Shown piece after piece: positions 1 to 5,707 of a DNA stretch of 28,574 nt. The notes under the pieces were generated by a model, which did no database searches, had not been told where the DNA came from, and saw only the letters and a list, made by a program, of their open reading frames with translations. The stretch comes from a virus: the IMG/VR virus record IMGVR_UViG_3300030012_000631, positions 1-28,574 of that record. One strand, written 5' to 3'. How positions within the stretch are numbered: the first letter of the stretch is position 1; every line of letters begins with the position of its first letter. Position numbers and translations under genes: made by a program.

Positions 1-97
1 TGCCATAACTAACCTTACAAACTGGACAATATCCATTAGTTATTGCAACTTTATGGATATAACATATTTCAAATTTTGAATTGTCTTGTTGTGACAT
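1..97 (-). CDS. Small zinc-finger-like protein (partial, runs off window)
   Basis: The reading frame is open from an ATG for 32 codons and is cut by the window edge, so its C-terminus is not seen. The visible part has C12, H15, C24 and C27 in a Cx2H-x8-CPxC arrangement, which suggests a small zinc-binding knuckle. It would be the last visible gene of the leftward early operon, 54 bases after the stop of the DUF6362-like gene. No strong Shine-Dalgarno sequence precedes it. The function is unknown and the call rests on an open frame plus the Cys/His pattern. Confidence 0.45.
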   Translation of the reverse strand, partial: MSQQDNSKFEICYIHKVAITNGYCPVCKVSYG

Positions 98-151
98 ACA
101 ACTACATCTAGTGCTATTTTAACTTAAATATACCTAATTTTGATACATTCG

Positions 152-544
152 TCATTTTTTATTTAACTTATAATACAATTTTATCAATGCATCCTGATAT
201 CTACGCTTTACAATTCTAGGATCATTTAGGCGTAATATCCTAGCAATCTTAGACCATTGAACACCTCTATCACGGTACGCAGCTGAATGTGCAACTGCCC
301 AAACTAACTTTCTATCTTTCTCTTCCATCAACGATAGGTAATCAGCAATCTTATCATATCTATCTATCTCAGCATTTGTAGCTGACAATCTCATTTCGGA
401 CTTACCATCCCATCCATAACTATTCCAATCTTTTACATAATCGACCCAAAATGCCATTTTAGTCTTTCTAACAACAGAAGGTAGCTTTCTATCTGTTTCA
501 GCTGCTTCTAGGAACTGATCATGTAATGCTGTTATGTTGGGCAA
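152..544 (-). CDS. DUF6362-like phage protein with C-terminal HTH character
   Basis: This 130-aa protein resembles the DUF6362 family of alphaproteobacterial phages and prophages: a WVDYVKDW stretch near residue 33, a central helix, then a helix-turn-helix-like segment around residues 92-118 (VQWSKIARILRL followed by a basic RIVKRRYQDAL). The family has no established role; DNA binding is inferred. It starts with TTG, because the first ATG is at residue 30, inside the conserved region. The start overlaps the end of the upstream gene by 26 bases. It belongs to the leftward operon that begins at the Cro-like gene. Confidence 0.7.
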   Translation of the reverse strand: MPNITALHDQFLEAAETDRKLPSVVRKTKMAFWVDYVKDWNSYGWDGKSEMRLSATNAEIDRYDKIADYLSLMEEKDRKLVWAVAHSAAYRDRGVQWSKIARILRLNDPRIVKRRYQDALIKLYYKLNKK

Positions 545-941
545 GTGTCTTTTCCATTTCTATTATAAAATCATATTTCTCATAAAACGATGCTTCCTGG
601 AGATTTCTCAGCAGCTGCATATAATTTTGTTCTGAATAATTAGGACGTATTTTGCGCAGTATTCTATCTAAACGGAACTGCATATCATCAGTTCTTCTAC
701 GCTCTTTAGCATTACGATAATTTACATTAAAATTTTTGGTGGTTTTACTTACAATAGATTTGATGGCGTTCTGCTTGGCAGTAAAGTTTACAGTAAAGTT
801 TGCCGCATCGTTTACTTTGTTTTCTTTACTAATATTTTTTACTTGGAGTTTGTCTATACTGTTAGCTAGGGTGTGACGTAAACTTTGCTGTATAGACTGT
901 CTAATAACGATTTTATCTTTTGATTTTTTTTCGTCAATCAT
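519..941 (-). CDS. Hypothetical basic early protein
   Basis: Not recognised. The protein has about 140 residues, is rich in Lys, Arg, Asn and Gln, and looks low-complexity in its N-terminal half (repeated NFTVNFTAK-like segments). Its more helical C-terminal half has a basic patch (NAKERRRTDD). I chose the internal ATG because GGAAG lies six bases upstream of it and it overlaps the stop of the preceding gene by only eight bases. A longer form starting at 959 is possible but has a poor ribosome binding site. Its place between DUF6378-like and DUF6362-like genes makes it an early gene of the Cro operon. A nucleic-acid-binding role is possible from composition alone. Confidence 0.7.
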   Translation of the reverse strand: MIDEKKSKDKIVIRQSIQQSLRHTLANSIDKLQVKNISKENKVNDAANFTVNFTAKQNAIKSIVSKTTKNFNVNYRNAKERRRTDDMQFRLDRILRKIRPNYSEQNYMQLLRNLQEASFYEKYDFIIEMEKTLAQHNSIT

Positions 942-1215
942 TTTTTTCTTCCAATGCACCAGCTATAAATTTATAATTCCCACCGTCTACCGCGTGATCC
1001 CTTTTGTATCCCCCTACATCCCACCGAGTACCTTTTAATTCATCTAAAATTCTTGCACCTTCAGCTGGTGTTACATCCTCTTTTAGCTTTCTTGCCAGGA
1101 CTAAACTGATTCGTGCAGCAAAATTTATAAACACCTCTTCATAATTTCCATAATTCTTGCCACGCTGTTCAAGTATGCTTGCAGCTTCTTTTGCTAGTTG
1201 TTGTGGTTTAATCAA
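934..1215 (-). CDS. DUF6378-like phage protein
   Basis: This 93-aa protein matches the general pattern of DUF6378, a family common in alphaproteobacterial phages: an N-terminal ASILEQRGKNYGNYEE segment (RGxxYG), a central VTPAEGARIL helix and a C-terminal Asp-rich segment ending in a helix. The family has no proven function. It starts with TTG; AAGGAG lies seven bases upstream and no better ATG exists, so the start is well supported. The start overlaps the stop of the zinc-ribbon gene by eight bases, which indicates translational coupling. The family assignment is from memory of the pattern. Confidence 0.7.
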   Translation of the reverse strand: MIKPQQLAKEAASILEQRGKNYGNYEEVFINFAARISLVLARKLKEDVTPAEGARILDELKGTRWDVGGYKRDHAVDGGNYKFIAGALEEKND

Positions 1216-1519
1216 TGCCTAACTCCTTCAAATCTATAATTTCATCATCATCAAACTGCTCAAACTCATCATACCTTGTTCTAGGCTCCTGGCGCCTTAC
1301 TGGTAATACCTTCTTTTTACCAGGTCTAATCATACCACTGGTAACCTGATTGACCCCTCTACGGAGCTTATTTACGTTTATTTTTTCTACTTCCCTTGTC
1401 TCCAGGGTATAAAATGAGAATTTACAGCTGGTACACACTCTTCTGCGTCTGACCTGGTTATCTTCATAAGCTCGACTATCTTTTACCTGGGTAGATTTTT
1501 TACACATTGGACAATTCAT
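1208..1519 (-). CDS. NrdR-type zinc-ribbon protein lacking the ATP-cone
   Basis: The first 40 of 103 residues closely follow the zinc ribbon of bacterial NrdR, the ribonucleotide reductase repressor: CPMC at C3/C6, the TQVKDSR box, a run of four arginines (24-27), C29/C32, then FYTLE. Cellular NrdR continues into an ATP-cone of roughly 90 residues. Here that is replaced by about 60 residues with a basic segment and an acidic tail (EQFDDDEIIDL). The DNA-binding half is therefore kept without the nucleotide-sensing half. A phage-encoded transcription regulator is the likely role; binding to NrdR boxes of the host is possible but unproven. It overlaps its neighbours by 4 and 8 bases. Confidence 0.75.
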   Translation of the reverse strand: MNCPMCKKSTQVKDSRAYEDNQVRRRRVCTSCKFSFYTLETREVEKINVNKLRRGVNQVTSGMIRPGKKKVLPVRRQEPRTRYDEFEQFDDDEIIDLKELGID

Positions 1520-1737
1520 TGAAACAAATCCATTTGTGCTTTTACAAACTCTCGATGTTTGTTTTTATTATAATTAATGACAGTTCCATAATTTACACGC
1601 CAAATTTCATCCATAAGTAAATGAAACTCTCTTGGGTTTTTCTCTTTTAATTTATTATACAATTCCAACAAATTATGATGCCCATCCTTTTCTAATCTTT
1701 TAAACCAGGTTTTCCACCAATCTTGATCGACCTTCAT
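1516..1737 (-). CDS. Hypothetical small early protein
   Basis: Not recognised. The 73-aa protein is rich in Trp, Lys and Asn, begins MKVDQDWWKTWFKRLEKDG and appears mainly helical, with no membrane segment. It sits between the VRR-NUC nuclease and the zinc-ribbon gene and overlaps both by ATGA-type junctions, so it is part of the tightly coupled leftward operon. Small proteins at this position in early phage operons often act on host or replication proteins, but nothing in the sequence shows that. Confidence 0.75.
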   Translation of the reverse strand: MKVDQDWWKTWFKRLEKDGHHNLLELYNKLKEKNPREFHLLMDEIWRVNYGTVINYNKNKHREFVKAQMDLFQ

Positions 1738-2144
1738 GCCCCAAGCTCCTTGGCAAGTTTCTCGATCATCTGCATTTGTGTGTTGTCTTTTAACTCAATC
1801 AAGTTTGATAAAAATAATTTCATCTTTGAAAAGTTATCTATTACAGCTACAGCTGCACCAGCTTCTATCAGCTGTTCATGCATCTTCTTTTGTGAAGGTG
1901 TAGTTCTACCGCCTGGTCTTTTAAGCTCCAGGAATATACTGCACGGCACGCCATCCCAAAAGTAACGCTGCGGTACAAATATGCATAGATCAGGAAACCC
2001 AGCCTTCATACCCATAGCTTTCATTTTGACATGATAGTTTACATGGCGCTTACCTTCATTCGGTGAATGATGATATATAGCGCCCCTGGGTAGTGCAGCA
2101 TCTAACCAATCCACAACCATTTTATGAAATTGGTATTCCTTCAT
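1734..2144 (-). CDS. VRR-NUC domain nuclease
   Basis: This 136-aa protein is a single VRR-NUC domain, a PD-(D/E)XK-type nuclease fold that phages often encode alone. The catalytic pattern is visible: KAGFPD with D52, then FLELKRPGG with E73 and K75, followed by the family's TTPSQKKMHEQLIEAGAAVAV segment with Q85. Known members cut structured DNA, and stand-alone phage versions probably act in replication or recombination. It follows the Cro-like gene by one base. No strong ribosome binding site is seen, so coupling to the upstream gene is likely. Confidence 0.88.
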   Translation of the reverse strand: MKEYQFHKMVVDWLDAALPRGAIYHHSPNEGKRHVNYHVKMKAMGMKAGFPDLCIFVPQRYFWDGVPCSIFLELKRPGGRTTPSQKKMHEQLIEAGAAVAVIDNFSKMKLFLSNLIELKDNTQMQMIEKLAKELGA

Positions 2145-2145
2145 G

Positions 2146-2355
2146 CTAATCTACACGATAAAAATCGTTAGGCGTAACAGCTCCGTCAGTTACTGTCATG
2201 ATTGCAGCCATATACTTTGCGCTTGGTATCATCCTATCTTTATGTGTTCTAGGAAGACAAAAACGCCTGGCAATCGTTGCATGACTAGCACCTATCATTG
2301 CAGCTAACTTGGCATAGCTCATTTTATTTTGATCTTTAAATTCTCGTAATGTCAT
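2146..2355 (-). CDS. cro: Cro-like HTH regulator
   Basis: The 69-aa protein has a Cro/CI-type helix-turn-helix at about residues 12-35 (SYAKLAAMIGASHATIARRF) and nothing beyond a short C-terminal strand region. It is divergent from the larger CI-like repressor across a 106-base region with operators, the classical position of cro. It is the first gene of the leftward early operon and probably lets the phage commit to lytic growth by blocking the repressor promoter. Its -10 box ends only seven bases before the ATG, so the main transcript is likely leaderless. The symbol reflects position and fold, not close sequence identity. Confidence 0.82.
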   Translation of the reverse strand: MTLREFKDQNKMSYAKLAAMIGASHATIARRFCLPRTHKDRMIPSAKYMAAIMTVTDGAVTPNDFYRVD

Positions 2356-2362
2356 GCCCTGG

Positions 2363-2390
2363 ATTATATATAATTGACAGTATCGGTCAA
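2363..2390 (-). promoter_or_regulatory. Promoter of the leftward (cro) operon
   Basis: On the minus strand TTGACC (2385-2390) and a perfect TATAAT (2363-2368) are separated by 16 bases, a strong sigma-70-type promoter. The operator at 2373-2391 covers the -35 box and spacer, so bound repressor would block it. Only seven bases lie between TATAAT and the cro ATG, so transcription should start at or next to the start codon. Confidence 0.75.
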
Positions 2391-2391
2391 T
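2373..2391. promoter_or_regulatory. Operator for the CI/Cro regulators
   Basis: The arms ATTGACAG and CGGTCAAT form an 8-bp inverted repeat with one mismatch around a 3-base centre. A second overlapping symmetry pairs TTGACAGTAT with ATACTGTTAA across six bases (2374-2399). Two half-sites, TATGACA at about 2415 and 2425, lie further toward cI. The same TGACA/TGTCA half-sites recur upstream of the recombination and integrase operons. Confidence 0.65.
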
Positions 2392-2402
2392 ACTGTTAAT
2401 TA
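2374..2402 (+). promoter_or_regulatory. Putative cI promoter
   Basis: TTGACA (2374-2379) is followed after 17 bases by TAATTA (2397-2402), a plausible but weak -10. The -35 lies inside the operator, which allows autoregulation. The leader would be about 50 bases, with a GAGG Shine-Dalgarno near 2451 ahead of the repressor ATG. Confidence 0.45.
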
Positions 2403-2461
2403 CTTAATTTGCATTATGACAGAATATGACATATCATTATTTTTAACAATGAGGTACAACA

Positions 2462-3127
2462 ATGAACAATAGAATTTCAAATTATAGAAATATGCTCTTG
2501 GGGGATCATTATCGTTATATGACGTCTAATTTGAAGAAATACATACAGCTATCAGGAATGAGCCATGCTGAGGTTGCAGCTGCTAAAGGTATAGCGCCTG
2601 AAAGCCTTAGTAGGCATATATCAGGAAGGTCGCAATTCAGTATCCAGGATGCTATTGATTATGCTGAAATATTACAAATAGACCCAACTGCTATCTTGTT
2701 TGATCCTTGTAGAGTTAAAGTGTACGGCAATATAATTAATGGATTTAGTGTCAATATGGTTAATTCCAGTGAAAAAGAAAAATATGTTTATACATCTAAT
2801 ATCCGATTCGCTAGTCATGTTGGTGCATTTACTAATCAAAGATCTGAATTTAATACTTATTTTGATGGCGCTATTACCTGGGCAGATATGCGCCCAATAC
2901 AATTAGAAACAATACCCCAGGACGCTTTGAGTAGGTGCTGTATATATAAATGCGCAAAGACAAAAACTATAACTCAAGCCGTTTTGCACAAGCAACAAAG
3001 CGGTAAATTCACCATAGAACCTCTTGAACATGGACACTCTATAATGACAGATGTTGATGTTGTATGGGCGTGTCCAGTTTTAGGAAGAGCTGAACGACCT
3101 GATTTGTTAGGTTTAGAAATAAAATAA
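2462..3127 (+). CDS. CI-like phage repressor, HTH plus non-canonical C-terminal domain
   Basis: The 221-aa protein has a Cro/CI helix-turn-helix at about residues 24-78 (MSHAEVAAAKGIAPESLSRHI). A beta-rich C-terminal region starts at VKVYGNIINGFSV, which recalls the first strands of LexA/CI domains. The S24 catalytic serine motif (GDSM-like) and the matching lysine are not evident, so RecA-stimulated self-cleavage is doubtful. The C-terminal part more likely serves in oligomerisation. It is divergent from cro, has a GAGG ribosome binding site, and is followed by a perfect TGACA palindrome ahead of the recombination operon. It is the probable lysogeny repressor. Confidence 0.8.
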   Translation: MNNRISNYRNMLLGDHYRYMTSNLKKYIQLSGMSHAEVAAAKGIAPESLSRHISGRSQFSIQDAIDYAEILQIDPTAILFDPCRVKVYGNIINGFSVNMVNSSEKEKYVYTSNIRFASHVGAFTNQRSEFNTYFDGAITWADMRPIQLETIPQDALSRCCIYKCAKTKTITQAVLHKQQSGKFTIEPLEHGHSIMTDVDVVWACPVLGRAERPDLLGLEIK

Positions 3128-3133
3128 ATATAT

Positions 3134-3154
3134 AATTGACAAGTACTGTCAATT
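3134..3154. promoter_or_regulatory. Operator ahead of the recombination operon
   Basis: AATTGACA and TGTCAATT form a perfect 8-bp inverted repeat around AGTAC. In the frame of the other operators this reads arm, GTA, arm with one mismatch. It overlaps the -35 of the promoter at 3136-3164 and matches the half-sites of the cro/cI operator. Confidence 0.7.
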
Positions 3155-3164
3155 TCTATCTAAT
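3136..3164 (+). promoter_or_regulatory. Promoter of the recombination operon
   Basis: A consensus TTGACA (3136-3141) is followed after 17 bases by TCTAAT (3159-3164). Transcription should start near 3171. The -35 is embedded in the operator palindrome, so the operon is probably repressed in the lysogen. Confidence 0.65.
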
Positions 3165-3191
3165 CCCATCTAGTAGATAACAGATGGGGTT
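3162..3191 (+). promoter_or_regulatory. Hairpin that would hide the exonuclease ribosome binding site
   Basis: AATCCCATCT (3162-3171) can pair with AGATGGGGTT (3182-3191), a 10-bp stem with one G-U pair and a 10-base loop. The GGGG Shine-Dalgarno of the exonuclease gene, eight bases before its ATG, lies in the 3' arm. The 5' arm lies within or just after the -10 box, so only transcripts reading through from cI would carry the whole hairpin. No U-tract follows, so it is not a terminator. Confidence 0.55.
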
Positions 3192-3197
3192 AATTAT

Positions 3198-4124
3198 ATG
3201 GAGTTCCCAACACTGCCCAACTGGGCAACACAAAAAAACTACTTATGGCATTCTAATCCTGAAAGTAGACCAGTATGTAGAACATACTTTGATAAATGTA
3301 TTATAAGACCAAAGCTAGATATAGCTTGGTCTATAGTCAAAGGCGAAAAGGACGGTGATAAAAATCACGCCTTAGAACAAATCAAAAAATATACTAATGA
3401 TGCAGCTAAAATGACAGCTGGTCGAGTTGTTCAAACTTTAATTGAAGATTATAGAATCAATAACAAAGCAGATACCATTGAAGATTGTATCGATGCTGGT
3501 AAAGAAATGTTTGCCGAATACAAACCTAAGACCTGGGATGATGGCAAGGATGCATTGCAACTTGATCTATGCGTCAATAGTTTTGCTGATGTATTTAAGA
3601 ATGCATTAGAAGGTTTAGATGAAGCGCAGAATAAAATGCGTATCAATAAACTAGAAGGCGAACGTAATTATATGTTCAATGTACCAGGTTTAACATTGGA
3701 GTATAACGGCAAGCCTGATTTTAACGGTCAAATAGAACTCAAAACCACCTGGGCAAGTGTAGCTAATACTAAATCAGGTAAAAGATCAGCTAGTTTACCA
3801 ACACAACCCAGCTGGTCGCATTTGTGCCAGGTTGCTGGATACTGGGCATTTAAACATGAACCACAATCAATTGTATATGCCAATGAGACTAGCTTCAGGG
3901 TTTTTACTGAAGAGAACTGCGAAAAACTAGCGCCTGAAGCATTAAAAAATATTTGGAATCATATTGTAGCTAAATGTCGTATCCGTGAAAACCAGCTTAA
4001 ATCAGCTGAAACAGTGAATGATTTAATACAGCTGGTTGAACCTGACTTTAGCCATATGTTTGCCTGGGATATTCATCCTGACGTTTTATCAGAAGCAAAA
4101 CTTTTATGGGGATTTGTACAATGA
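3198..4124 (+). CDS. PD-(D/E)XK exonuclease (RecB/Cas4-like), probable recombination nuclease
   Basis: This 308-aa protein carries the RecB-type nuclease pattern: KLEGER (residues 151-156), KPDF with D174, IELKT with E180 and K182, and QVAGYW with Q211 and Y215, the QxxxY motif of RecB, AddB and Cas4 nucleases. The length suits phage 5'-3' exonucleases that resect double-stranded ends and feed a partner annealing protein. A candidate partner lies two genes downstream in the same operon. Its start overlaps a hairpin that may limit translation from read-through RNA, and its end overlaps a tiny membrane-protein gene by ATGA. The nuclease fold is well supported; the polarity is inferred. Confidence 0.82.
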   Translation: MEFPTLPNWATQKNYLWHSNPESRPVCRTYFDKCIIRPKLDIAWSIVKGEKDGDKNHALEQIKKYTNDAAKMTAGRVVQTLIEDYRINNKADTIEDCIDAGKEMFAEYKPKTWDDGKDALQLDLCVNSFADVFKNALEGLDEAQNKMRINKLEGERNYMFNVPGLTLEYNGKPDFNGQIELKTTWASVANTKSGKRSASLPTQPSWSHLCQVAGYWAFKHEPQSIVYANETSFRVFTEENCEKLAPEALKNIWNHIVAKCRIRENQLKSAETVNDLIQLVEPDFSHMFAWDIHPDVLSEAKLLWGFVQ

Positions 4125-4258
4125 ATAAATATTTAAAAATGCATATTGCAAAAGCAACACCTAAAAATAATTCATATACGTTTTGGTATACCCTGATACA
4201 TTTTTTAGGCTTTTGTAGTTTCACTGTATTTATGATTTTTCTACTGGTGATACTATGA
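4121..4258 (+). CDS. Tiny single-span membrane protein
   Basis: This 45-aa reading frame has a basic N-terminus (MNKYLKMHIAKATPKNN) followed by a hydrophobic stretch of about 22 residues reaching the C-terminus (residues 24-45). That suggests one inner-membrane span. It fills the gap between the exonuclease and the next gene exactly, overlapping both by ATGA. This is strong evidence that it is translated by coupling. The function is not known; superinfection exclusion or host membrane modulation would be guesses. Confidence 0.65.
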   Translation: MNKYLKMHIAKATPKNNSYTFWYTLIHFLGFCSFTVFMIFLLVIL

Positions 4259-4593
4259 TTCAAACCAATATGTTCGATAGATTAGATGTGCCTAGAAACG
4301 TCCGTGAAGCACGCTTTTTAGAGTTTCATAAACAATACCCAATAGTTTATAGGCTATGGGATAGGTTTACCAGGGAATGCATTGACAAAGGCATGACGAA
4401 AGTAGGCACTGCTCTTATCATGGAGCGCATACGCTGGGAAACAAGCGTAGCCATACAAGACACAACCAACAAAAACAAAAAACTTAAAATTAATGATCAT
4501 CACAAACCTTATTATTCAAGGCTGTGGATGAAGAACAACCCTCAATACAAAGGTGTATTTGAGATAAGAGGAGTAGAAGGTAGTAATGATTGA
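4255..4593 (+). CDS. Conserved phage protein of unknown function
   Basis: The 112-aa protein follows the pattern of a small family seen in many phages: FLEFHKQYPIVYRLWDRFTRE near the N-terminus, then ALIMERIRWETSVA in the middle (ERIRWE is the hallmark) and a C-terminal KPYYSRLWMKNNPQYKGVFEIR. The family has no assigned role but is often found near recombination or replication genes. Here it sits between the exonuclease and a candidate annealing protein, and overlaps neighbours by 4 and 8 bases. It is predicted cytoplasmic, with no catalytic motif visible. Confidence 0.78.
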   Translation: MIQTNMFDRLDVPRNVREARFLEFHKQYPIVYRLWDRFTRECIDKGMTKVGTALIMERIRWETSVAIQDTTNKNKKLKINDHHKPYYSRLWMKNNPQYKGVFEIRGVEGSND

Positions 4594-5233
4594 AACGGAT
4601 ATATTACATAATATTATTGAAGATATAAAAAAAGCACCAGCTGTAGAAATTCATAAAAAGAAATACACAACTGTAGCTACAAGATTAGAAATATTTAGAA
4701 AACATACTGGTTTTAAATACGGTATCAACACTGACATTGTTACATATGGATCACAACCAGGTGAAAAGATTGTCATCAAGGCAACCATATCTACTGACCA
4801 GGGATTTGTTTTAGCTAGTGGTACAGCTGAAGAGATTATTGGCAGCGGAAATATAAACAAAACATCAGCACTAGAGAATTGTGAGAGCAGCGCCTGGGGG
4901 CGTGCTTTGGGCAGCCTAGGCATACATGGTGGTGAGTTTCCTAGTTACGAAGAAATAGAAATAGCAGAAGGGAAGAAAGAAAAGTTGGATAAAAATACAA
5001 AACGCAAATCTACAGATGCGGACTATGAAAACCAAGAAGATAAACTTGCAGCTGCTGAGAAATATGTAGAACAGCAGATAAAAGCAATTCAAACAATGAA
5101 CCAAAATGCGCTCACTGTTTGGACACAACAAGAATCAGACAACTTAAAATCGTTAGCTGATTTAAATAAAAATCTACATACAAAATTATTTAACGCTTAC
5201 AAGGAAAGGAAACAAAATGCCGTCAGCGCCTAA
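4586..5233 (+). CDS. Candidate single-strand annealing protein (Rad52/ERF-like)
   Basis: The 215-aa protein has the pattern of phage annealing proteins: YTTVATRLEIFRKHTGFKYGI, a beta region (KIVIKATISTDQGFVLASGTAEE), then NKTSALENCESSAWGRALGSLGIHGG at about residues 90-115. The NKTSALENCExSAxGRAL block is typical of a family found next to phage exonucleases. A charged linker and helical tail of about 90 residues follow. It would anneal ends resected by the upstream nuclease and support recombination-dependent replication. AAGG lies six bases before the ATG. The annealing role is inferred from pattern and pairing. Confidence 0.65.
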   Translation: MIETDILHNIIEDIKKAPAVEIHKKKYTTVATRLEIFRKHTGFKYGINTDIVTYGSQPGEKIVIKATISTDQGFVLASGTAEEIIGSGNINKTSALENCESSAWGRALGSLGIHGGEFPSYEEIEIAEGKKEKLDKNTKRKSTDADYENQEDKLAAAEKYVEQQIKAIQTMNQNALTVWTQQESDNLKSLADLNKNLHTKLFNAYKERKQNAVSA

Positions 5234-5513
5234 TATGAAAAATAGTAAATTAAGATTAAATGGATCTATAAATGCAACAGATCAAATATCAGTAGGATTT
5301 TGGTTTAACATTGATGACCCTGATTTAGTTGACCAGCTAGAAAAGTACTACGCTATAGCTAATAAATCACCGTCAATACAGCTGCAAAGAAAAGAGATTG
5401 ATACATATACAACAATGGGTAGCGCCAATCTATTCTTGCCTGATGAGCGTAAGACTATGTTGCAAAGCAACTCAACACCAATAGGAGATGATGATGGCTT
5501 CCCTGGAAGGTAG
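5217..5513 (+). CDS. Hypothetical protein of the recombination operon
   Basis: Not recognised. The 98-aa protein begins with a basic, strand-like region (KLRLNGSINATDQISVGFWFNI) and has a polar C-terminal half. It has no membrane span or known catalytic motif. It has a good ribosome binding site (AAGGAAAGG) and overlaps the annealing-protein gene by 17 bases and the excisionase-like gene by 20. Its place next to an annealing protein would suit a small single-strand-binding or accessory recombination protein, but no OB-fold signature is evident. Confidence 0.7.
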   Translation: MPSAPNMKNSKLRLNGSINATDQISVGFWFNIDDPDLVDQLEKYYAIANKSPSIQLQRKEIDTYTTMGSANLFLPDERKTMLQSNSTPIGDDDGFPGR

Positions 5514-5697
5514 AACTTTATTAAGACCTAAAGAAGTAGCCATAAGATTGTTTGGTGATTTTGGTGATACTAATCGTAAAAGAATTTATCGCTGGATACA
5601 TAACAAAAAAATAAAATCTATAAAAGATAATAGAGTGTACTTTATACCTAAATCTGAAATACACCGTATTGAATCAGAAATGGAAATGGCGGATTAG
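5494..5697 (+). CDS. xis: Excisionase-like winged-helix/HTH protein
   Basis: The 67-aa protein has the layout of MerR-like excisionases: LLRPKEVAIRLFGD (helix), NRKRIYRWIHNKKIKSIKDNR (recognition helix and wing) and YFIPKSEIHRIE (final helix). It is the last gene of the recombination operon and converges on the integrase gene, overlapping it by four bases. This fits a recombination directionality factor expressed with lytic functions. Three ATGs are in tandem at 5488, 5491 and 5494; GGAG at 5484-5487 is best spaced for the third. An operon regulator is the alternative. The symbol is by fold and position. Confidence 0.65.
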   Translation: MASLEGRTLLRPKEVAIRLFGDFGDTNRKRIYRWIHNKKIKSIKDNRVYFIPKSEIHRIESEMEMAD

Positions 5698-5707
5698 TTT
5701 CCGCCAT
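5686..5707. other. Hairpin at the convergent xis/int junction
   Basis: ATGGCGGA and TCCGCCAT form a perfect 8-bp inverted repeat around the 6-base loop TTAGTT. The stop codons of both convergent genes lie in that loop. No clear U-tract follows on either strand, so it is either a weak bidirectional terminator or an mRNA 3'-end structure. Confidence 0.6.

Noticed and set aside
519-959. The longer start for the 146-codon frame
   Set aside because: The ATG at 959 has no clear ribosome binding site, while the ATG at 941 has GGAAG at six bases and a shorter overlap with the upstream gene.
3162-3191. Rho-independent terminator for cI
   Set aside because: The stem is good but no U-tract follows; the stem instead covers the next gene's Shine-Dalgarno sequence.
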